Source of the DNA: Actinomadura cremea | GTDB lineage: Bacteria > Actinomycetota > Actinomycetes > Streptosporangiales > Streptosporangiaceae | DNA: 64,000 bases | Reading direction: 5' to 3' | Assembly: GCF_014648495.1 (NCBI RefSeq) | Contig: NZ_BMRF01000004.1 | Coordinates: forward strand, 186,001-250,000 | Part shown: piece after piece, positions 7,987 to 17,472 of the stretch | Numbering within the stretch: position 1 is the stretch's first letter | Layout of the letters: every line of letters starts with the position of its first letter | The notes under the pieces: generated by a model | Databases searched by the model: none | The model's input: only the letters and a program-made list of their open reading frames with translations | What the model was told of the DNA's origin: nothing | Translations under genes and position numbers: made by a program

Positions 7987-9321
7987 ATGCCGGAGACCGT
8001 GGGCCCGGGCGACCTGCCGGGGGAGCGTTACCGCATCGAGGCGCCCCTCGGTTCGGGGGGCATGGCCACGGTGTGGCGCGCCCACGACCTCGTCCTCGAC
8101 CGCGCGGTCGCCGTCAAGGTGCCGCGCGACGGATGGCCGGAGGAGTCCACCCGGCGGCTGCGGCAGGAGGCGCAGGCCGCCGCCGCGCTCGCCCACCCGA
8201 ACATCACCGGCGTCCACGACTACGGTGAGCACCGCGGCGTCCCGTACGTCGTGATGGAGCTGCTCGAGGGCGAGACGCTGGCCGACCGGCTGGCGCGCGG
8301 CCCGCTGCCGTGGCGGGAGGCGGCCGCCGTGTGCGCCGGGATCGGGGACGCCCTCGCCGCCGCCCACGCGGCCGGGATCGTGCACCGCGACATCAAGCCC
8401 GCCAACGTCTTCCTGACGCCGGTGGCCGTGAAGGTCCTCGACTTCGGCATCGCCTTCACCGGGCCCGACCCGGCGGGCGGGCCGGTCCTCGGCACCCCCG
8501 CCTACACCGCGCCCGAACTGCTGGACGGGGCGCCGCCGTCCCCCGCCGCGGACGTGTTCTCGCTCGGCGTCGTCCTCCGGCAGGCGCTCACCGGAGGCCC
8601 GCCCGGCGCCGCCGACCTCCCCGCCGACGTGCCCGCCGACCTCGCCGCCCTGTGCCGGCGGTGCGCCGGTCCGCGCCCGGACGCCCGTCCGGACGCCGGG
8701 GCGACGGCCCGCGCGCTCGCCGAGGCGGCGGGCGTCCAGCTCCTCCGGGTGGTGCCGGACGACCCGCCGCCGCCCCGCGCGCCGGGCCGGCACGAGCGGA
8801 CGCGCGTGCTGGACGACCCGCTCCCCGGCCCGGAACCGGTCACACCGGCGCCGCCGCCGGTGCCGGCGTCGCCCCGCAAACCGCTGATCATCGCGGGCGC
8901 GGTGGGCGGCGCGGTGGCGCTCGTCGCGGTGCTGCTGGCGCTGCTGTCGCCGGGCGCCCCGTCGGCCGGGACGTCCGGCGGCCCGACCGCCGGCGCGCGG
9001 GACACGTCGTGCGAGGTCGCGTACCGGGTCGACGGGAGCTGGCCGGCCGGGTTCCAGGCGACGGTGCGGATCACCAACCTCGGCGACGGCCCGATCGACG
9101 GGTGGCGGCTCGGCTTCGACCTGCCGGACGGGCAGGCCGTCACGCAGCTGTGGAACGGGACGCCGGCGCAGGACGGCTCCGCGGTGACGGTCACGCCCGC
9201 GGACTGGAACCGGTCGATCCCGGCCGGCGGGACGGTCGAGTTCGGCTTCCTGGGGAGCAGCGACGGCGACGGCGGGACGACGCCCGAGGGGTTCCGGCTG
9301 AACGGCTCGCGGTGCCGCTGA
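7987..9321 (+). CDS. Transmembrane Ser/Thr protein kinase with an extracellular CBM2-like domain
   Basis: This 444-residue protein has a Hanks-type kinase domain at about residues 15-260. It is complete: Gly loop at 22-29 (GSGGMATV), Lys44, HRD with catalytic Asp135, DFG with Asp152, and TPAYTAPE. A Pro-rich juxtamembrane linker follows, then one hydrophobic helix at about 300-323. The outside domain at about 335-444 begins CEVAYRVDGSWPAGFQATVRITNLG and ends FRLNGSRC, with the Trp, Asn and Cys pattern of family-2 cellulose-binding modules. The predicted topology puts the carbohydrate-binding-like domain outside and the kinase inside. The next genes form a polysaccharide regulon, so sensing cellulose-like polymer is an attractive inference, though CBM2-like folds on kinases need not bind sugar. 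Confidence 0.88.
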   Translation: MPETVGPGDLPGERYRIEAPLGSGGMATVWRAHDLVLDRAVAVKVPRDGWPEESTRRLRQEAQAAAALAHPNITGVHDYGEHRGVPYVVMELLEGETLADRLARGPLPWREAAAVCAGIGDALAAAHAAGIVHRDIKPANVFLTPVAVKVLDFGIAFTGPDPAGGPVLGTPAYTAPELLDGAPPSPAADVFSLGVVLRQALTGGPPGAADLPADVPADLAALCRRCAGPRPDARPDAGATARALAEAAGVQLLRVVPDDPPPPRAPGRHERTRVLDDPLPGPEPVTPAPPPVPASPRKPLIIAGAVGGAVALVAVLLALLSPGAPSAGTSGGPTAGARDTSCEVAYRVDGSWPAGFQATVRITNLGDGPIDGWRLGFDLPDGQAVTQLWNGTPAQDGSAVTVTPADWNRSIPAGGTVEFGFLGSSDGDGGTTPEGFRLNGSRCR

Positions 9322-9334
9322 GCGCACGCCGCGA

Positions 9335-9348
9335 TGGGAGCGCTCCCA
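9335..9348. promoter_or_regulatory. CebR/CelR-type operator
   Basis: The perfect 14-base palindrome TGGGAGCGCTCCCA is identical to the known CelR/CebR operator of Thermobifida and Streptomyces. It lies just after the kinase stop, about 190 bases upstream of the sugar-binding-protein gene. The same 14 bases occur again before cebE (30969-30982). Confidence 0.8.
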
Positions 9349-9439
9349 GATTGTTCGCGCAGGTCAGCGGCGTGATCCGGAAATTGGTTTGGGACGAACT
9401 ATTGTGCGGCGCTCGCACCCGGGACTAACATCCCGGCAA

Positions 9440-9453
9440 TCGAAACGCTTCGA
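9440..9453. promoter_or_regulatory. LacI-family operator, left copy
   Basis: TCGAAACGCTTCGA is an inverted repeat with one mismatch (A at the centre-left), about 85 bases upstream of the binding-protein gene. It pairs with the perfect copy at 9462-9475; start-to-start spacing is 22 bases, about two helical turns. Confidence 0.7.
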
Positions 9454-9461
9454 CGAGGGAG

Positions 9462-9475
9462 TCGAAGCGCTTCGA
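9462..9475. promoter_or_regulatory. LacI-family operator, right copy
   Basis: TCGAAGCGCTTCGA is a perfect 14-base palindrome. An identical copy precedes the GH3 gene (17420-17433), which defines a local regulon most likely governed by the LacI protein encoded at 16364-17365. Confidence 0.78.
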
Positions 9476-9539
9476 TTGGAACGCGGCAAACCCCCGTCCC
9501 CCCGGACACCCACTCCGCTCCACCCCCGGAGGAACACCC

Positions 9540-10823
9540 ATGATGAAGGCAGGCAGGGGCGCGGCCCTGATCGCGGCGGTGGCCGCGAGCGCGCTCGCGC
9601 TCACGGGCTGCGGCGGCGGCGACGCCGAGTCCGACCCGAACGTCCTCAGGCTCTGGCACTACGAGTCCCCCGACAGCGCCATGGGCGTCGCCTGGAACGC
9701 GGCGATCAAGGAGTTCGAGAAGTCCCACCCGGGCGTCAAGGTCGAGTTCGAGGAGAAGGGCTTCGAGCAGATCCAGAAGACCGCCTCGATGGTCCTGAAC
9801 TCCGACGACGCCCCCGACATCATGGAGTACAACAAGGGCAACGCCACCGCCGGGCAGTTGTCCAGCCAGGGACTGCTCGCCGACCTGACGGCCGAGGTCC
9901 GGGAACGGGGCTGGGACAAGCTGATCAGCCCGAACGTCGCCGTCACCGCCAAGTACGACGGCAAGGGCACCATGGGCGGCGACAAGTGGTTCGGCGTCCC
10001 GAACTACGCCGAGTACGTCATGGTCTACTACAACAAGGAGCTGTTCGAGGAGCACGGCGTCGAGGTCCCGACCACGCAGGCCGAGTTCACCGAGGCGCTC
10101 GACGCGTTCGCCGGCAAGGGCGTCACCCCGCTGACCAACGCGGGCGCCGAGTACATGGCGCACCAGTTCGTCTACCAGCACGCCCTCTCCAAGGCCGACC
10201 GCAACTGGATCGACAGCCTGCAGCGCTACACCGGCCCGGTGGACTTCACCGACGCCGCGTGGACGCACGGCGCGACCACCTTCCAGCAGTGGGTCGAGAA
10301 GGGCTACGTCGACAAGAACACCGTCGGGCAGAAGGCCGAGGAGGCCGGGGTCGCCTTCATGAAGGGCGAGTACCCGATGATGTTCTCCGGCAGCTGGTGG
10401 TTCGGCCGCGTGAACGCGGAGTCGAAGTTCGACTGGGGCACGTTCGTCTGGCCCGAGGCCGAGTTCACGCTCGGCTCCAGCGGCAACCTGTGGGTCGTCC
10501 CGGAGAGCTCCGAGAACAAGGAGCTCGCGTACGACTTCATCAACATCACGCTGCAGAAGCACATCCAGAACCAGCTCGGCAACGCGGGCGGCATCCCCAT
10601 CGCGGCCGACCCCGCCGCGATCACCGACGAGAAGTCCAAGCAGCTCATCGCGGACTTCGACGAGCTGGCGAAGGGCGACAAGCTCGCCTACTACCCGGAC
10701 TGGCCGGTGGCCGGCTTCTACGACGCCCTGGTCGCGCAGACGCAGCAGATCATGAACGGCGAGGACCCGAAGAAGGCGCTCTCCACCCTGCAGCCCACCT
10801 ATGAGGACGGCCTGCCCGAATGA
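9540..10823 (+). CDS. ABC sugar transporter, substrate-binding lipoprotein
   Basis: This 427-residue extracytoplasmic binding protein belongs to the family-1 oligosaccharide type. A lipoprotein signal ends in LTGC, with Cys24 as the lipidated residue. The mature part has the family blocks LWHYESPDS, DAPDIMEYNKGN, the YNKELFEEHGVEVP hinge and FSGSWWFG. GGAGG lies just before the ATG; a second ATG directly follows. It is first in an operon with two permeases (four-base overlaps) and a GH31 enzyme. The substrate is probably a plant oligosaccharide such as a xyloglucan fragment, or xylo- or cello-oligomers. It resembles BxlE-type proteins, but I cannot choose between these from sequence alone. 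Confidence 0.9.
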   Translation: MMKAGRGAALIAAVAASALALTGCGGGDAESDPNVLRLWHYESPDSAMGVAWNAAIKEFEKSHPGVKVEFEEKGFEQIQKTASMVLNSDDAPDIMEYNKGNATAGQLSSQGLLADLTAEVRERGWDKLISPNVAVTAKYDGKGTMGGDKWFGVPNYAEYVMVYYNKELFEEHGVEVPTTQAEFTEALDAFAGKGVTPLTNAGAEYMAHQFVYQHALSKADRNWIDSLQRYTGPVDFTDAAWTHGATTFQQWVEKGYVDKNTVGQKAEEAGVAFMKGEYPMMFSGSWWFGRVNAESKFDWGTFVWPEAEFTLGSSGNLWVVPESSENKELAYDFINITLQKHIQNQLGNAGGIPIAADPAAITDEKSKQLIADFDELAKGDKLAYYPDWPVAGFYDALVAQTQQIMNGEDPKKALSTLQPTYEDGLPE

Positions 10824-11743
10824 GCGGACGGTCCGGGCGGGCCGGCGGCCTCGGCGGCCGGCTCGCCTACCTCCCCTACCTGCTCCCCGGGCTGCTGCTG
10901 TTCACCGGCGTGATCGGCGTCCCGTTCGTGATGAACATCGGGACGAGCTTCACCGAGTGGTCGGGCGTCGGCAGCCCCGAGTGGGTCGGCCTGGAGAACT
11001 ACAAGGAGCTGATGGGGGACGAGCGGTTCTGGTCCTCCTTCCGCAACAACGTCCTGGTCATCGTCGGCATGGCGATCGTCCCGACGGTCGTCGGGCTGGT
11101 GCTGGCCGGGGCGCTGACCGACCTGATCGACCGGCACTTCGGCTCCCGCGTCGCGGCCGTCCTGCGCGCCTGCATCTACCTGCCGCAGGTGCTGCCGGTC
11201 GTGATCGCGGGCGTGGTGTGGAGCTGGCTGCTGGCCCCCGACGACGGCGCGGTCAACGCGCTCCTGGAGGCGGTCGGCCTCGGCTCGCTCGCGCACAACT
11301 GGCTCGGCGACCCGTCCACCGCGCTCTGGTCCGTCCTCGCCGTCATGGTCTGGACGCAGATCGGGTTCCCGCTCGTGATCTTCATGTCGGGGCTGCAGCG
11401 GGTCGACCCGTCGCTGTACGAGGCGGCCGAGATCGACGGGGCGTCGTGGGCCCGCCGGTTCTGGCACGTCACCGTCCCGCAGATCCGCCCCGAGATCTTC
11501 GTGGTGCTGCTGTGGACGACGATCGCCGCGCTGAAGGCGTTCCCGCAGATCTTCGTGCTCACCAAGGGCGGTCCGGGCGGGGCGACGAACGTGCCGTCCT
11601 ACTACTCCTACGTCAGCTTCTTCGAGAAGCAGGACGTGGGCTACGGCTCGGCGATCGCGACCGTGCTGACCCTGGTGATCATCGCGCTGACCGTCGTCTT
11701 CCTGCGTGCGCAGGGACGCGAGTTGGAAGGGGAGGACCGGTGA
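10820..11743 (+). CDS. ABC sugar transporter permease (MalF type)
   Basis: This 307-residue inner-membrane protein has six predicted helices. The permease EAA loop reads EAAEIDGASWARRFWHVTVPQIRP near residues 200-223, where the ATPase docks. The N-terminal helix (LPYLLPGLLLFTGVIGVPFVMN) and the TSFTEWSGVG segment are typical of the first permease of CUT1 importers. The ATG overlaps the binding-protein stop. It forms the channel with the next gene. Confidence 0.92.
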   Translation: MSGRSGRAGGLGGRLAYLPYLLPGLLLFTGVIGVPFVMNIGTSFTEWSGVGSPEWVGLENYKELMGDERFWSSFRNNVLVIVGMAIVPTVVGLVLAGALTDLIDRHFGSRVAAVLRACIYLPQVLPVVIAGVVWSWLLAPDDGAVNALLEAVGLGSLAHNWLGDPSTALWSVLAVMVWTQIGFPLVIFMSGLQRVDPSLYEAAEIDGASWARRFWHVTVPQIRPEIFVVLLWTTIAALKAFPQIFVLTKGGPGGATNVPSYYSYVSFFEKQDVGYGSAIATVLTLVIIALTVVFLRAQGRELEGEDR

Positions 11744-12633
11744 CCGCGACGCTCACCAAGCGCACCCGCACGCCGGCCCGCGACCGTCCGGACACGCCCG
11801 GCCGGCGGCGCCGCCGCGGACCGTCCGCCTACGCGGTGCTGGTCGCGCTGATCGCGATGGCGGGGGTCATGCTGATCCCGTTCGCCGTCGTGCTGTTCAA
11901 CGCGCTGAAGACCCCGCAGGAGTACTCGTCCAACGGTCCCCTGTCGCTGCCCGAGGGCGTCTACCTGGACGGCCTCCGCGCGTTCTGGGAGCGGACCGAT
12001 TTCGGCCAGGTGCTGGTCAACAGCGCCGTGATCAGCGGCTCGGTCGCGGTGCTGGCCGTGCTGCTGTCCGTCCTGAACGCCTACGCGCTCGGCATCGGCC
12101 GCATCAAGGGCCGCATGTGGGTGCTGGTCCTGCTCCTCCTGGCGAACACGCTGCCGCAGGAGGCGCTGGTCTACCCGCTGTACTACCTGTCCAAGGAGTT
12201 CGGCCTCTACGACACCCGCATCGCGGTGATCATCGTGTTCACGGTGATCCAGAGCGCGTTCGGCACCTACCTGCTGTCGTCGGTGCTGTCGGCGTTCCCG
12301 CGCCCGCTGCTGGAGGCGGCCCGCATCGACGGCGCGGGACGGTTCCAGATCCTCTGGCGGGTCGTGGTCCCGGTGATCCGGCCGACGCTGATGGTGCTGA
12401 TGGTCTTCTTCTTCGTGTGGACCTGGAACGAGTTCCTGATCCCCATGGTCTTCCTGATCTCCAACGACAACCAGACGGTCTCGGTCGCGCTCGGCGTCCT
12501 GCAGGGCCAGCGCATGATGGACGCCACGATGTCCAGCGCCGCCTCGCTGCTCGGCCTCCTCCCGACCGTTCTCTTCTTCCTCGTCTTCCAGCGCACGCTC
12601 TCGCGCGGACTCACGGCAGGAGCAGTGAAGTAG
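11740..12633 (+). CDS. ABC sugar transporter permease (MalG type)
   Basis: This protein of about 297 residues starts at a GTG that overlaps the upstream stop as GTGA. A positively charged N terminus (RTRTPARDRPDTPGRRRRR) precedes six helices. The EAA loop is EAARIDGAGRFQILWRVVVPVIRP, and the WTWNEFLIPMVFL segment is a MalG hallmark. No ATPase gene is linked, so a shared MsiK-like ATPase elsewhere is expected. The GH31 gene begins two bases after the stop. Confidence 0.92.
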   Translation: MTATLTKRTRTPARDRPDTPGRRRRRGPSAYAVLVALIAMAGVMLIPFAVVLFNALKTPQEYSSNGPLSLPEGVYLDGLRAFWERTDFGQVLVNSAVISGSVAVLAVLLSVLNAYALGIGRIKGRMWVLVLLLLANTLPQEALVYPLYYLSKEFGLYDTRIAVIIVFTVIQSAFGTYLLSSVLSAFPRPLLEAARIDGAGRFQILWRVVVPVIRPTLMVLMVFFFVWTWNEFLIPMVFLISNDNQTVSVALGVLQGQRMMDATMSSAASLLGLLPTVLFFLVFQRTLSRGLTAGAVK

Positions 12634-12635
12634 CA

Positions 12636-14966
12636 ATGAAGTTCAGCGACGGCTACTGGATGATGCGCGAGGGTGTGCACGCGAGTCATCCGGTGGAGGT
12701 CCTCGACGTCGACGCCGGACGGGACTCGCTCACCGTGCACGCGCCCGTCCAGCGGATCGGGCACCGCGGCGACCTGCTCAAGGGCCCGGTGGTGACGGTG
12801 ACGGCGTCGTCGCCGATGCCGGACGTCATCGGGGTGACGCTCACGCACTTCGCGGGGGAGCGGGCCCGCGGGCCGGCGTTCGAGCTGGCGGACGGGGCGC
12901 CGGACGTGGTCGTCGGCGCCCCGCCCCCCGGGGACGGTGACGGGGCCGGGGAGGCGGCGACGCTGACGTCCGGCGCGCTCACCGTCCGGGTCCGGCGGGA
13001 CGGGACGTGGGGCGTCGACTTCCTCGCGGCCGGGCGGCGGCTCACCGGCAGCGCGCCGAAGGCCGCGGCGATCATCGACACCGACGACGGGCGGCACTAC
13101 GTCCGCGAGCAGCTCGACCTCGGCGTCGACCACTTCGTGTACGGGCTCGGCGAGCGGTTCGGGCCGCTGGCGAAGAACGGGCAGACCGTGGACGTGTGGA
13201 ACGCCGACGGGGGCACGGCCAGCGAGCAGGCGTACAAGAACGTGCCGTTCTACCTGACGAACGCGGGCTACGGGGTGTTCGTCGACCATCCGGGGCGCGT
13301 GTCGTTCGAGGTGGCGTCCGAGGTCGTGACGCGGACGTCGTTCAGCGTCGAGGGCCAGTCGATGCGGTACTTCGTCATCTACGGCCCGACGCCGCGGGAG
13401 ATCCTGCGCAAGTACACGGCGCTGACGGGACGGCCGGCGAAGCTGCCCGGCTGGTCGTTCGGGCTCTGGCTGTCGACGTCGTTCACGACGTCCTACGACG
13501 AGGAGACCGTCACCTCGTTCATCGACGGCATGGCCGAGCGCGATCTGCCGCTCAGCGTGTTCCACTTCGACTGCTTCTGGATGCGCGAGTTCCGGTGGTG
13601 CGACTTCGAGTGGGACCCGCGCGTGTTCCCCGACCCTCCGGCGATGCTGCGGCGGCTGAAGGAGCGCGGCCTCAAGATCTGCGTGTGGATCAACCCGTAC
13701 ATCGGGCAGCGGTCGCCGCTGTTCGAGGAGGGCCGCGCGAACGGCTACCTGCTGACGCGTCCGGACGGGGACGTGTGGCAGTGGGACAAGTGGCAGCCGG
13801 GCCTCGCGGTCGTCGACTTCACCAACCCCGAGGCCCGCGAGTGGTACGCGGCGAAGCTCGACGCGCTGCTGGAGATGGGCGTCGACTGCTTCAAGACCGA
13901 CTTCGGCGAGCGCATCCCCACGGACGTCGTGTACCACGACGGGTCCGACCCTGAGCGCGCGCACAACTACTACACGTACCTCTACAACAAGACCGTGTTC
14001 GAGCTGCTCCAGAAGAGGCGCGGTGAGGACGAGGCGGTGGTGTTCGCGCGGTCGGCCACGGTGGGCGGGCAGCGGTTCCCGGTCCACTGGGGCGGCGACT
14101 GCGAGTCGACGTTCGAGGCCATGGGGGAGAGCCTGCGCGGGGGCCTGTCCCTGGGCCTGTCCGGGTTCGGGTACTGGAGCCACGACATCGGCGGGTTCGA
14201 GGGCACGCCGGACCCGGCGCTGTTCAAGCGGTGGATCGCGTTCGGGATGCTGTCGTCGCACAGCCGCCTGCACGGCAGCCACTCCTACCGGGTGCCGTGG
14301 CTGTTCGACGAGGAGTCGGTCGACGTCCTGCGCGCCTTCACGAAGCTGAAGATGCGGCTGATGCCGTACCTGGCGGGGGCCGCGCGGCAGGCGTACGAGG
14401 AGGGCGCGCCGATGATGCGCGCGATGGTCCTCGAGTTCCCCGACGACCCCGCCTGCACGCACCTCGAACGCCAGTACATGCTCGGCGACGACCTGCTCGT
14501 CGCCCCCGTGTTCTCGGCGGACGGGACGGTCGCGTACTACGTGCCCGACGGCGTCTGGACGCACTACGCGACGGGCGAGCGCGTCGCGGGCGGGCGCTGG
14601 GTGCGGGAGTCGCACGGGTTCGGGAGCGTTCCGCTGCTGGTGCGTCCGGGCGCGGTGGTCGCCGAGGGCGCGGTCGACGACCGTCCCGACTACGACCACG
14701 CGGACGGCGTCACGCTGCGGGTGTACGGACCGGCGGACGGCGCCCGTGTCGTCACGAAGGTCGGGGACGCGACGTTCACCACCGAACGCGACGGTCCGAC
14801 CGTCCGCGTCACCCGTTCGGGCGCGGGCGCGGGCGCGGGCTCGTGGAACGTTCTGCTGGTCAACGCGCGGGCCGCCGAGGTACGGGGCGGCACCGCCGCC
14901 GAACACGCGCGGGGCGCGCTCGTCGCGGCGTCCGGCACCGAAGTCGTCGTCACGCTGGAGGGATGA
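12636..14966 (+). CDS. Alpha-xylosidase, glycoside hydrolase family 31 (YicI-like)
   Basis: This 776-residue enzyme has nearly the length of Escherichia coli YicI (772) and no signal peptide, so it acts inside the cell. It removes alpha-linked xylose from isoprimeverose and xyloglucan oligosaccharides. The catalytic nucleophile is Asp422 in [10 protein letters not shown], and the acid/base is Asp488 in HWGGDCEST. The [21 protein letters not shown] and [11 protein letters not shown] blocks are diagnostic of the YicI subgroup. It directly follows the permease in the operon and is followed after four bases by GH1. Specificity for alpha-xylosides is inferred from subgroup; alpha-glucosidase activity is the alternative. 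Confidence 0.9.
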   Translation: MKFSDGYWMMREGVHASHPVEVLDVDAGRDSLTVHAPVQRIGHRGDLLKGPVVTVTASSPMPDVIGVTLTHFAGERARGPAFELADGAPDVVVGAPPPGDGDGAGEAATLTSGALTVRVRRDGTWGVDFLAAGRRLTGSAPKAAAIIDTDDGRHYVREQLDLGVDHFVYGLGERFGPLAKNGQTVDVWNADGGTASEQAYKNVPFYLTNAGYGVFVDHPGRVSFEVASEVVTRTSFSVEGQSMRYFVIYGPTPREILRKYTALTGRPAKLPGWSFGLWLSTSFTTSYDEETVTSFIDGMAERDLPLSVFHFDCFWMREFRWCDFEWDPRVFPDPPAMLRRLKERGLKICVWINPYIGQRSPLFEEGRANGYLLTRPDGDVWQWDKWQPGLAVVDFTNPEAREWYAAKLDALLEMGVDCFKTDFGERIPTDVVYHDGSDPERAHNYYTYLYNKTVFELLQKRRGEDEAVVFARSATVGGQRFPVHWGGDCESTFEAMGESLRGGLSLGLSGFGYWSHDIGGFEGTPDPALFKRWIAFGMLSSHSRLHGSHSYRVPWLFDEESVDVLRAFTKLKMRLMPYLAGAARQAYEEGAPMMRAMVLEFPDDPACTHLERQYMLGDDLLVAPVFSADGTVAYYVPDGVWTHYATGERVAGGRWVRESHGFGSVPLLVRPGAVVAEGAVDDRPDYDHADGVTLRVYGPADGARVVTKVGDATFTTERDGPTVRVTRSGAGAGAGSWNVLLVNARAAEVRGGTAAEHARGALVAASGTEVVVTLEG

Positions 14967-14970
14967 GCCG

Positions 14971-16380
14971 ATGCGGTTTCCGGAAGGGTTTCTTTGGGGC
15001 ACGGCCACGGCGTCCTACCAGATCGAGGGGGCGGCGGCCGAGGACGGCCGCGCGCCGTCCATCTGGGACGCCTTCAGCCGCACCCCCGGCAGGGTTCTGG
15101 ACGGCGACACCGGTGACGTCGCCACCGACCACTACCACCGGTGGCGCGAGGACGTCGCCGCGATGGCCCGCCTCGGGGTCGGCGCGTACCGGTTCTCGAT
15201 CTCCTGGTCGCGCGTGCTGCCCGGCGGCGAGCCGAACGCGAAGGGCATCGACTTCTACTCGCGGCTGGTCGACGAACTCCTCGACCACGGCATCGCGCCC
15301 GTCGCGACCCTCTACCACTGGGACCTCCCGCAGGACCTCGAGGACGCCGGCGGCTGGCCCGCCCGCGACACCGCGATGCGCTTCGCCGACTACGCCGAGC
15401 GGATGGGGCGGGCCCTCGGCGACCGCGTCCACACCTGGACCACGCTGAACGAACCGTGGTGCTCGGCGTTCCTCGGCTACGCGTCGGGCGTGCACGCGCC
15501 CGGCCGCACCGACCCGGTCGACGCGCTCAAGGCCGCGCACCACCTCAACCTGGGGCACGGACTGGCGAACCGGGCGCTGCGCGCGGTCGCGGCACCGTCC
15601 GCGCGGCACTCGGTGACCCTGAACCTGCACCATCTGCGCGGCGAGGACGAGGCCGTCCGGCGGGTGGACGCCGTGTCGAACCGGGTGTTCCTCGACCCGA
15701 TGCTCGGCCGCGGCTACCCCGACGACCTCGGGCGCGACACCGCCGGACTGACCGACTGGTCGTTCGTGCGCGACGGCGACGAGGCGGCGATCGCCGCGCC
15801 GCTGGACGTCCTCGGCGTGAACTACTACTCGCCGACGCTCGTCCGGACCTGGGACGGGACGTCGCCGCGCGAGCACGCCGACGGGCACCGGCAGGGGGCG
15901 GCGTCGCCGTTCGTCGGGTGCGGGGACGTCGAGTTCGTCCGGCAGCCCGGCCCGTACACGGCGATGGGCTGGCCGATCGACGCGACGGGCATGGAGGAGC
16001 TGCTCCTGCGGCTGCACCGCGAGTACCCGGGCACCCCGCTGATGGTGACCGAGAACGGCGCCGCGTTCGACGACGAGGTCGAGGAGGGCGGCGTCCGGGA
16101 CGAGCGCCGCGTCGCGTACCTGCGCGACCACATCGCGGCCGTCGGGCGCGCGGTCGGCGCGGGCGCGGACGTCCGCGGCTACTTCGCCTGGTCGCTGCTG
16201 GACAACTTCGAGTGGGCCTACGGCTACTCCAAGCGGTTCGGCCTGATCCACGTCGACTACCCGACGGGCGAGCGCACGTGGAAGGACAGCGCCTTCTGGT
16301 ACCGCGACGCGATCGCGGCGCGCGGGGCTACGATCGACGCCCCGGACAACGACGGGACGGCCCGTGGTCAAGATCACTGA
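14971..16380 (+). CDS. Beta-glucosidase, glycoside hydrolase family 1
   Basis: This 469-residue cytoplasmic GH1 enzyme starts [20 protein letters not shown]. The acid/base is Glu161 in TLNEPW and the nucleophile is Glu361 in VTENG. The C-terminal [19 protein letters not shown] block forms the sugar-binding subsite. It releases glucose from beta-glucosides, here presumably from the oligosaccharide de-xylosylated by the GH31 enzyme. Its end overlaps the LacI gene by 17 bases, so the regulator is part of the operon. A paralogue lies at 26185-27615. Confidence 0.95.
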   Translation: MRFPEGFLWGTATASYQIEGAAAEDGRAPSIWDAFSRTPGRVLDGDTGDVATDHYHRWREDVAAMARLGVGAYRFSISWSRVLPGGEPNAKGIDFYSRLVDELLDHGIAPVATLYHWDLPQDLEDAGGWPARDTAMRFADYAERMGRALGDRVHTWTTLNEPWCSAFLGYASGVHAPGRTDPVDALKAAHHLNLGHGLANRALRAVAAPSARHSVTLNLHHLRGEDEAVRRVDAVSNRVFLDPMLGRGYPDDLGRDTAGLTDWSFVRDGDEAAIAAPLDVLGVNYYSPTLVRTWDGTSPREHADGHRQGAASPFVGCGDVEFVRQPGPYTAMGWPIDATGMEELLLRLHREYPGTPLMVTENGAAFDDEVEEGGVRDERRVAYLRDHIAAVGRAVGAGADVRGYFAWSLLDNFEWAYGYSKRFGLIHVDYPTGERTWKDSAFWYRDAIAARGATIDAPDNDGTARGQDH

Positions 16381-17365
16381 CGTGGCGCGGCACGCGGGCG
16401 TGTCGCCGAGCACCGTCTCCTACGTGCTGAGCGGCAAGCGCTCGATCTCGGAGGAGACCCGGCGGCGCGTCCGCGCCAGCATCCGGGAGCTCGGCTACCG
16501 CCCGCACGCCGGTGCCCGCGCCCTCGCCAGCAGCCGCTCCAACGTCGTCGCGCTGATGCTGCCGCTGCGCAGCGGCGTCGCGGTGCCCGTCGTGATGGGC
16601 TTCGCGACGTCGGTGGTGACCGCCGCCCGCCGGCACGACCACGACGTCCTGCTGCTCACCCAGGAGGAGGGCGAGGACGGGCTGCGCCGCGTCGCCGACA
16701 GCGCGCTCGTCGACGCGCTCATCGTCATGGACGTCCAGCTGCGCGACCCCCGGCTGCCGCTGCTGCGGTCCCTGGACCGGCCCAGCGTGCTCATCGGGTT
16801 CCCCGCCGACGCCGGCGACCTGACCTGCATCGACCTCGACTTCCACGCGGCGGGCGCGGCGTGCGCCCGGCACCTGGCCGCGCTCGGGCACCGCGAGGTC
16901 GCGATGATCGGCTCCCCGCCCGAGGTGTACGAGCGGGAGACCGGGTTCGCGCAGCGGGTCACCGAGGGGTTCGCCGAGGCCGTCCGCGAGCACGGCATGA
17001 CCGGGGGCGTCCACCCGTGCGAGGCGAGCGCGGACGCGGCGAAGGACCTGGTCGGACGGCTGCTGCGGGAGCGCCCGGACCTCACCGGGATCCTCGTCCA
17101 CAACGAGCCGATCGTCGACACGGTCGTCCGGGCGCTGCGGGCCGAGGGCCGCCGCGTCCCCGAGGACGTGTCGATCGTCGCGATCTGCCCGGACGAGCTG
17201 GCCGAGCACGCCGATCCGCCGCTGTCGTCCGTCGCGATCCCCGCCGAGGAGGTCGGCGGCCGGGCCGTCGGGCTGCTGATGGCCAAGCTCGACGGCGAGC
17301 CGGTCCCGGCCGCGACGCTGCTGCCGCCGACGCTGACCCCGCGCGCCAGCAGCGCCGCCCGCTGA
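16364..17365 (+). CDS. LacI-family transcriptional regulator of the GH31/GH1/GH3 regulon
   Basis: This 333-residue regulator has an N-terminal LacI helix-turn-helix ([30 protein letters not shown]) followed by a periplasmic-binding-protein-like effector domain to the end. It starts at GTG inside the GH1 coding end. Three TCGAARCGCTTCGA elements flank this gene's neighbours (9440, 9462 and 17420), so it is the natural candidate to bind them and to respond to an oligosaccharide. The effector is not known. Confidence 0.92.
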   Translation: MVKITDVARHAGVSPSTVSYVLSGKRSISEETRRRVRASIRELGYRPHAGARALASSRSNVVALMLPLRSGVAVPVVMGFATSVVTAARRHDHDVLLLTQEEGEDGLRRVADSALVDALIVMDVQLRDPRLPLLRSLDRPSVLIGFPADAGDLTCIDLDFHAAGAACARHLAALGHREVAMIGSPPEVYERETGFAQRVTEGFAEAVREHGMTGGVHPCEASADAAKDLVGRLLRERPDLTGILVHNEPIVDTVVRALRAEGRRVPEDVSIVAICPDELAEHADPPLSSVAIPAEEVGGRAVGLLMAKLDGEPVPAATLLPPTLTPRASSAAR

Positions 17366-17419
17366 CCCGGGCCGTCCGGCGCCGCCGCACGAGGGAAGGA
17401 GGCTTTACCGCACTCATCG

Positions 17420-17433
17420 TCGAAGCGCTTCGA
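17420..17433. promoter_or_regulatory. LacI-family operator before the GH3 gene
   Basis: A perfect palindrome, TCGAAGCGCTTCGA, lies 40 bases upstream of the TTG start of the GH3 gene and is identical to the element at 9462-9475. It places the secreted GH3 enzyme in the same regulon as the importer. Confidence 0.8.
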
Positions 17434-17472
17434 CAATTCGATCTCGGGGGCGAGTTCACCCAAGGAGCAAGG

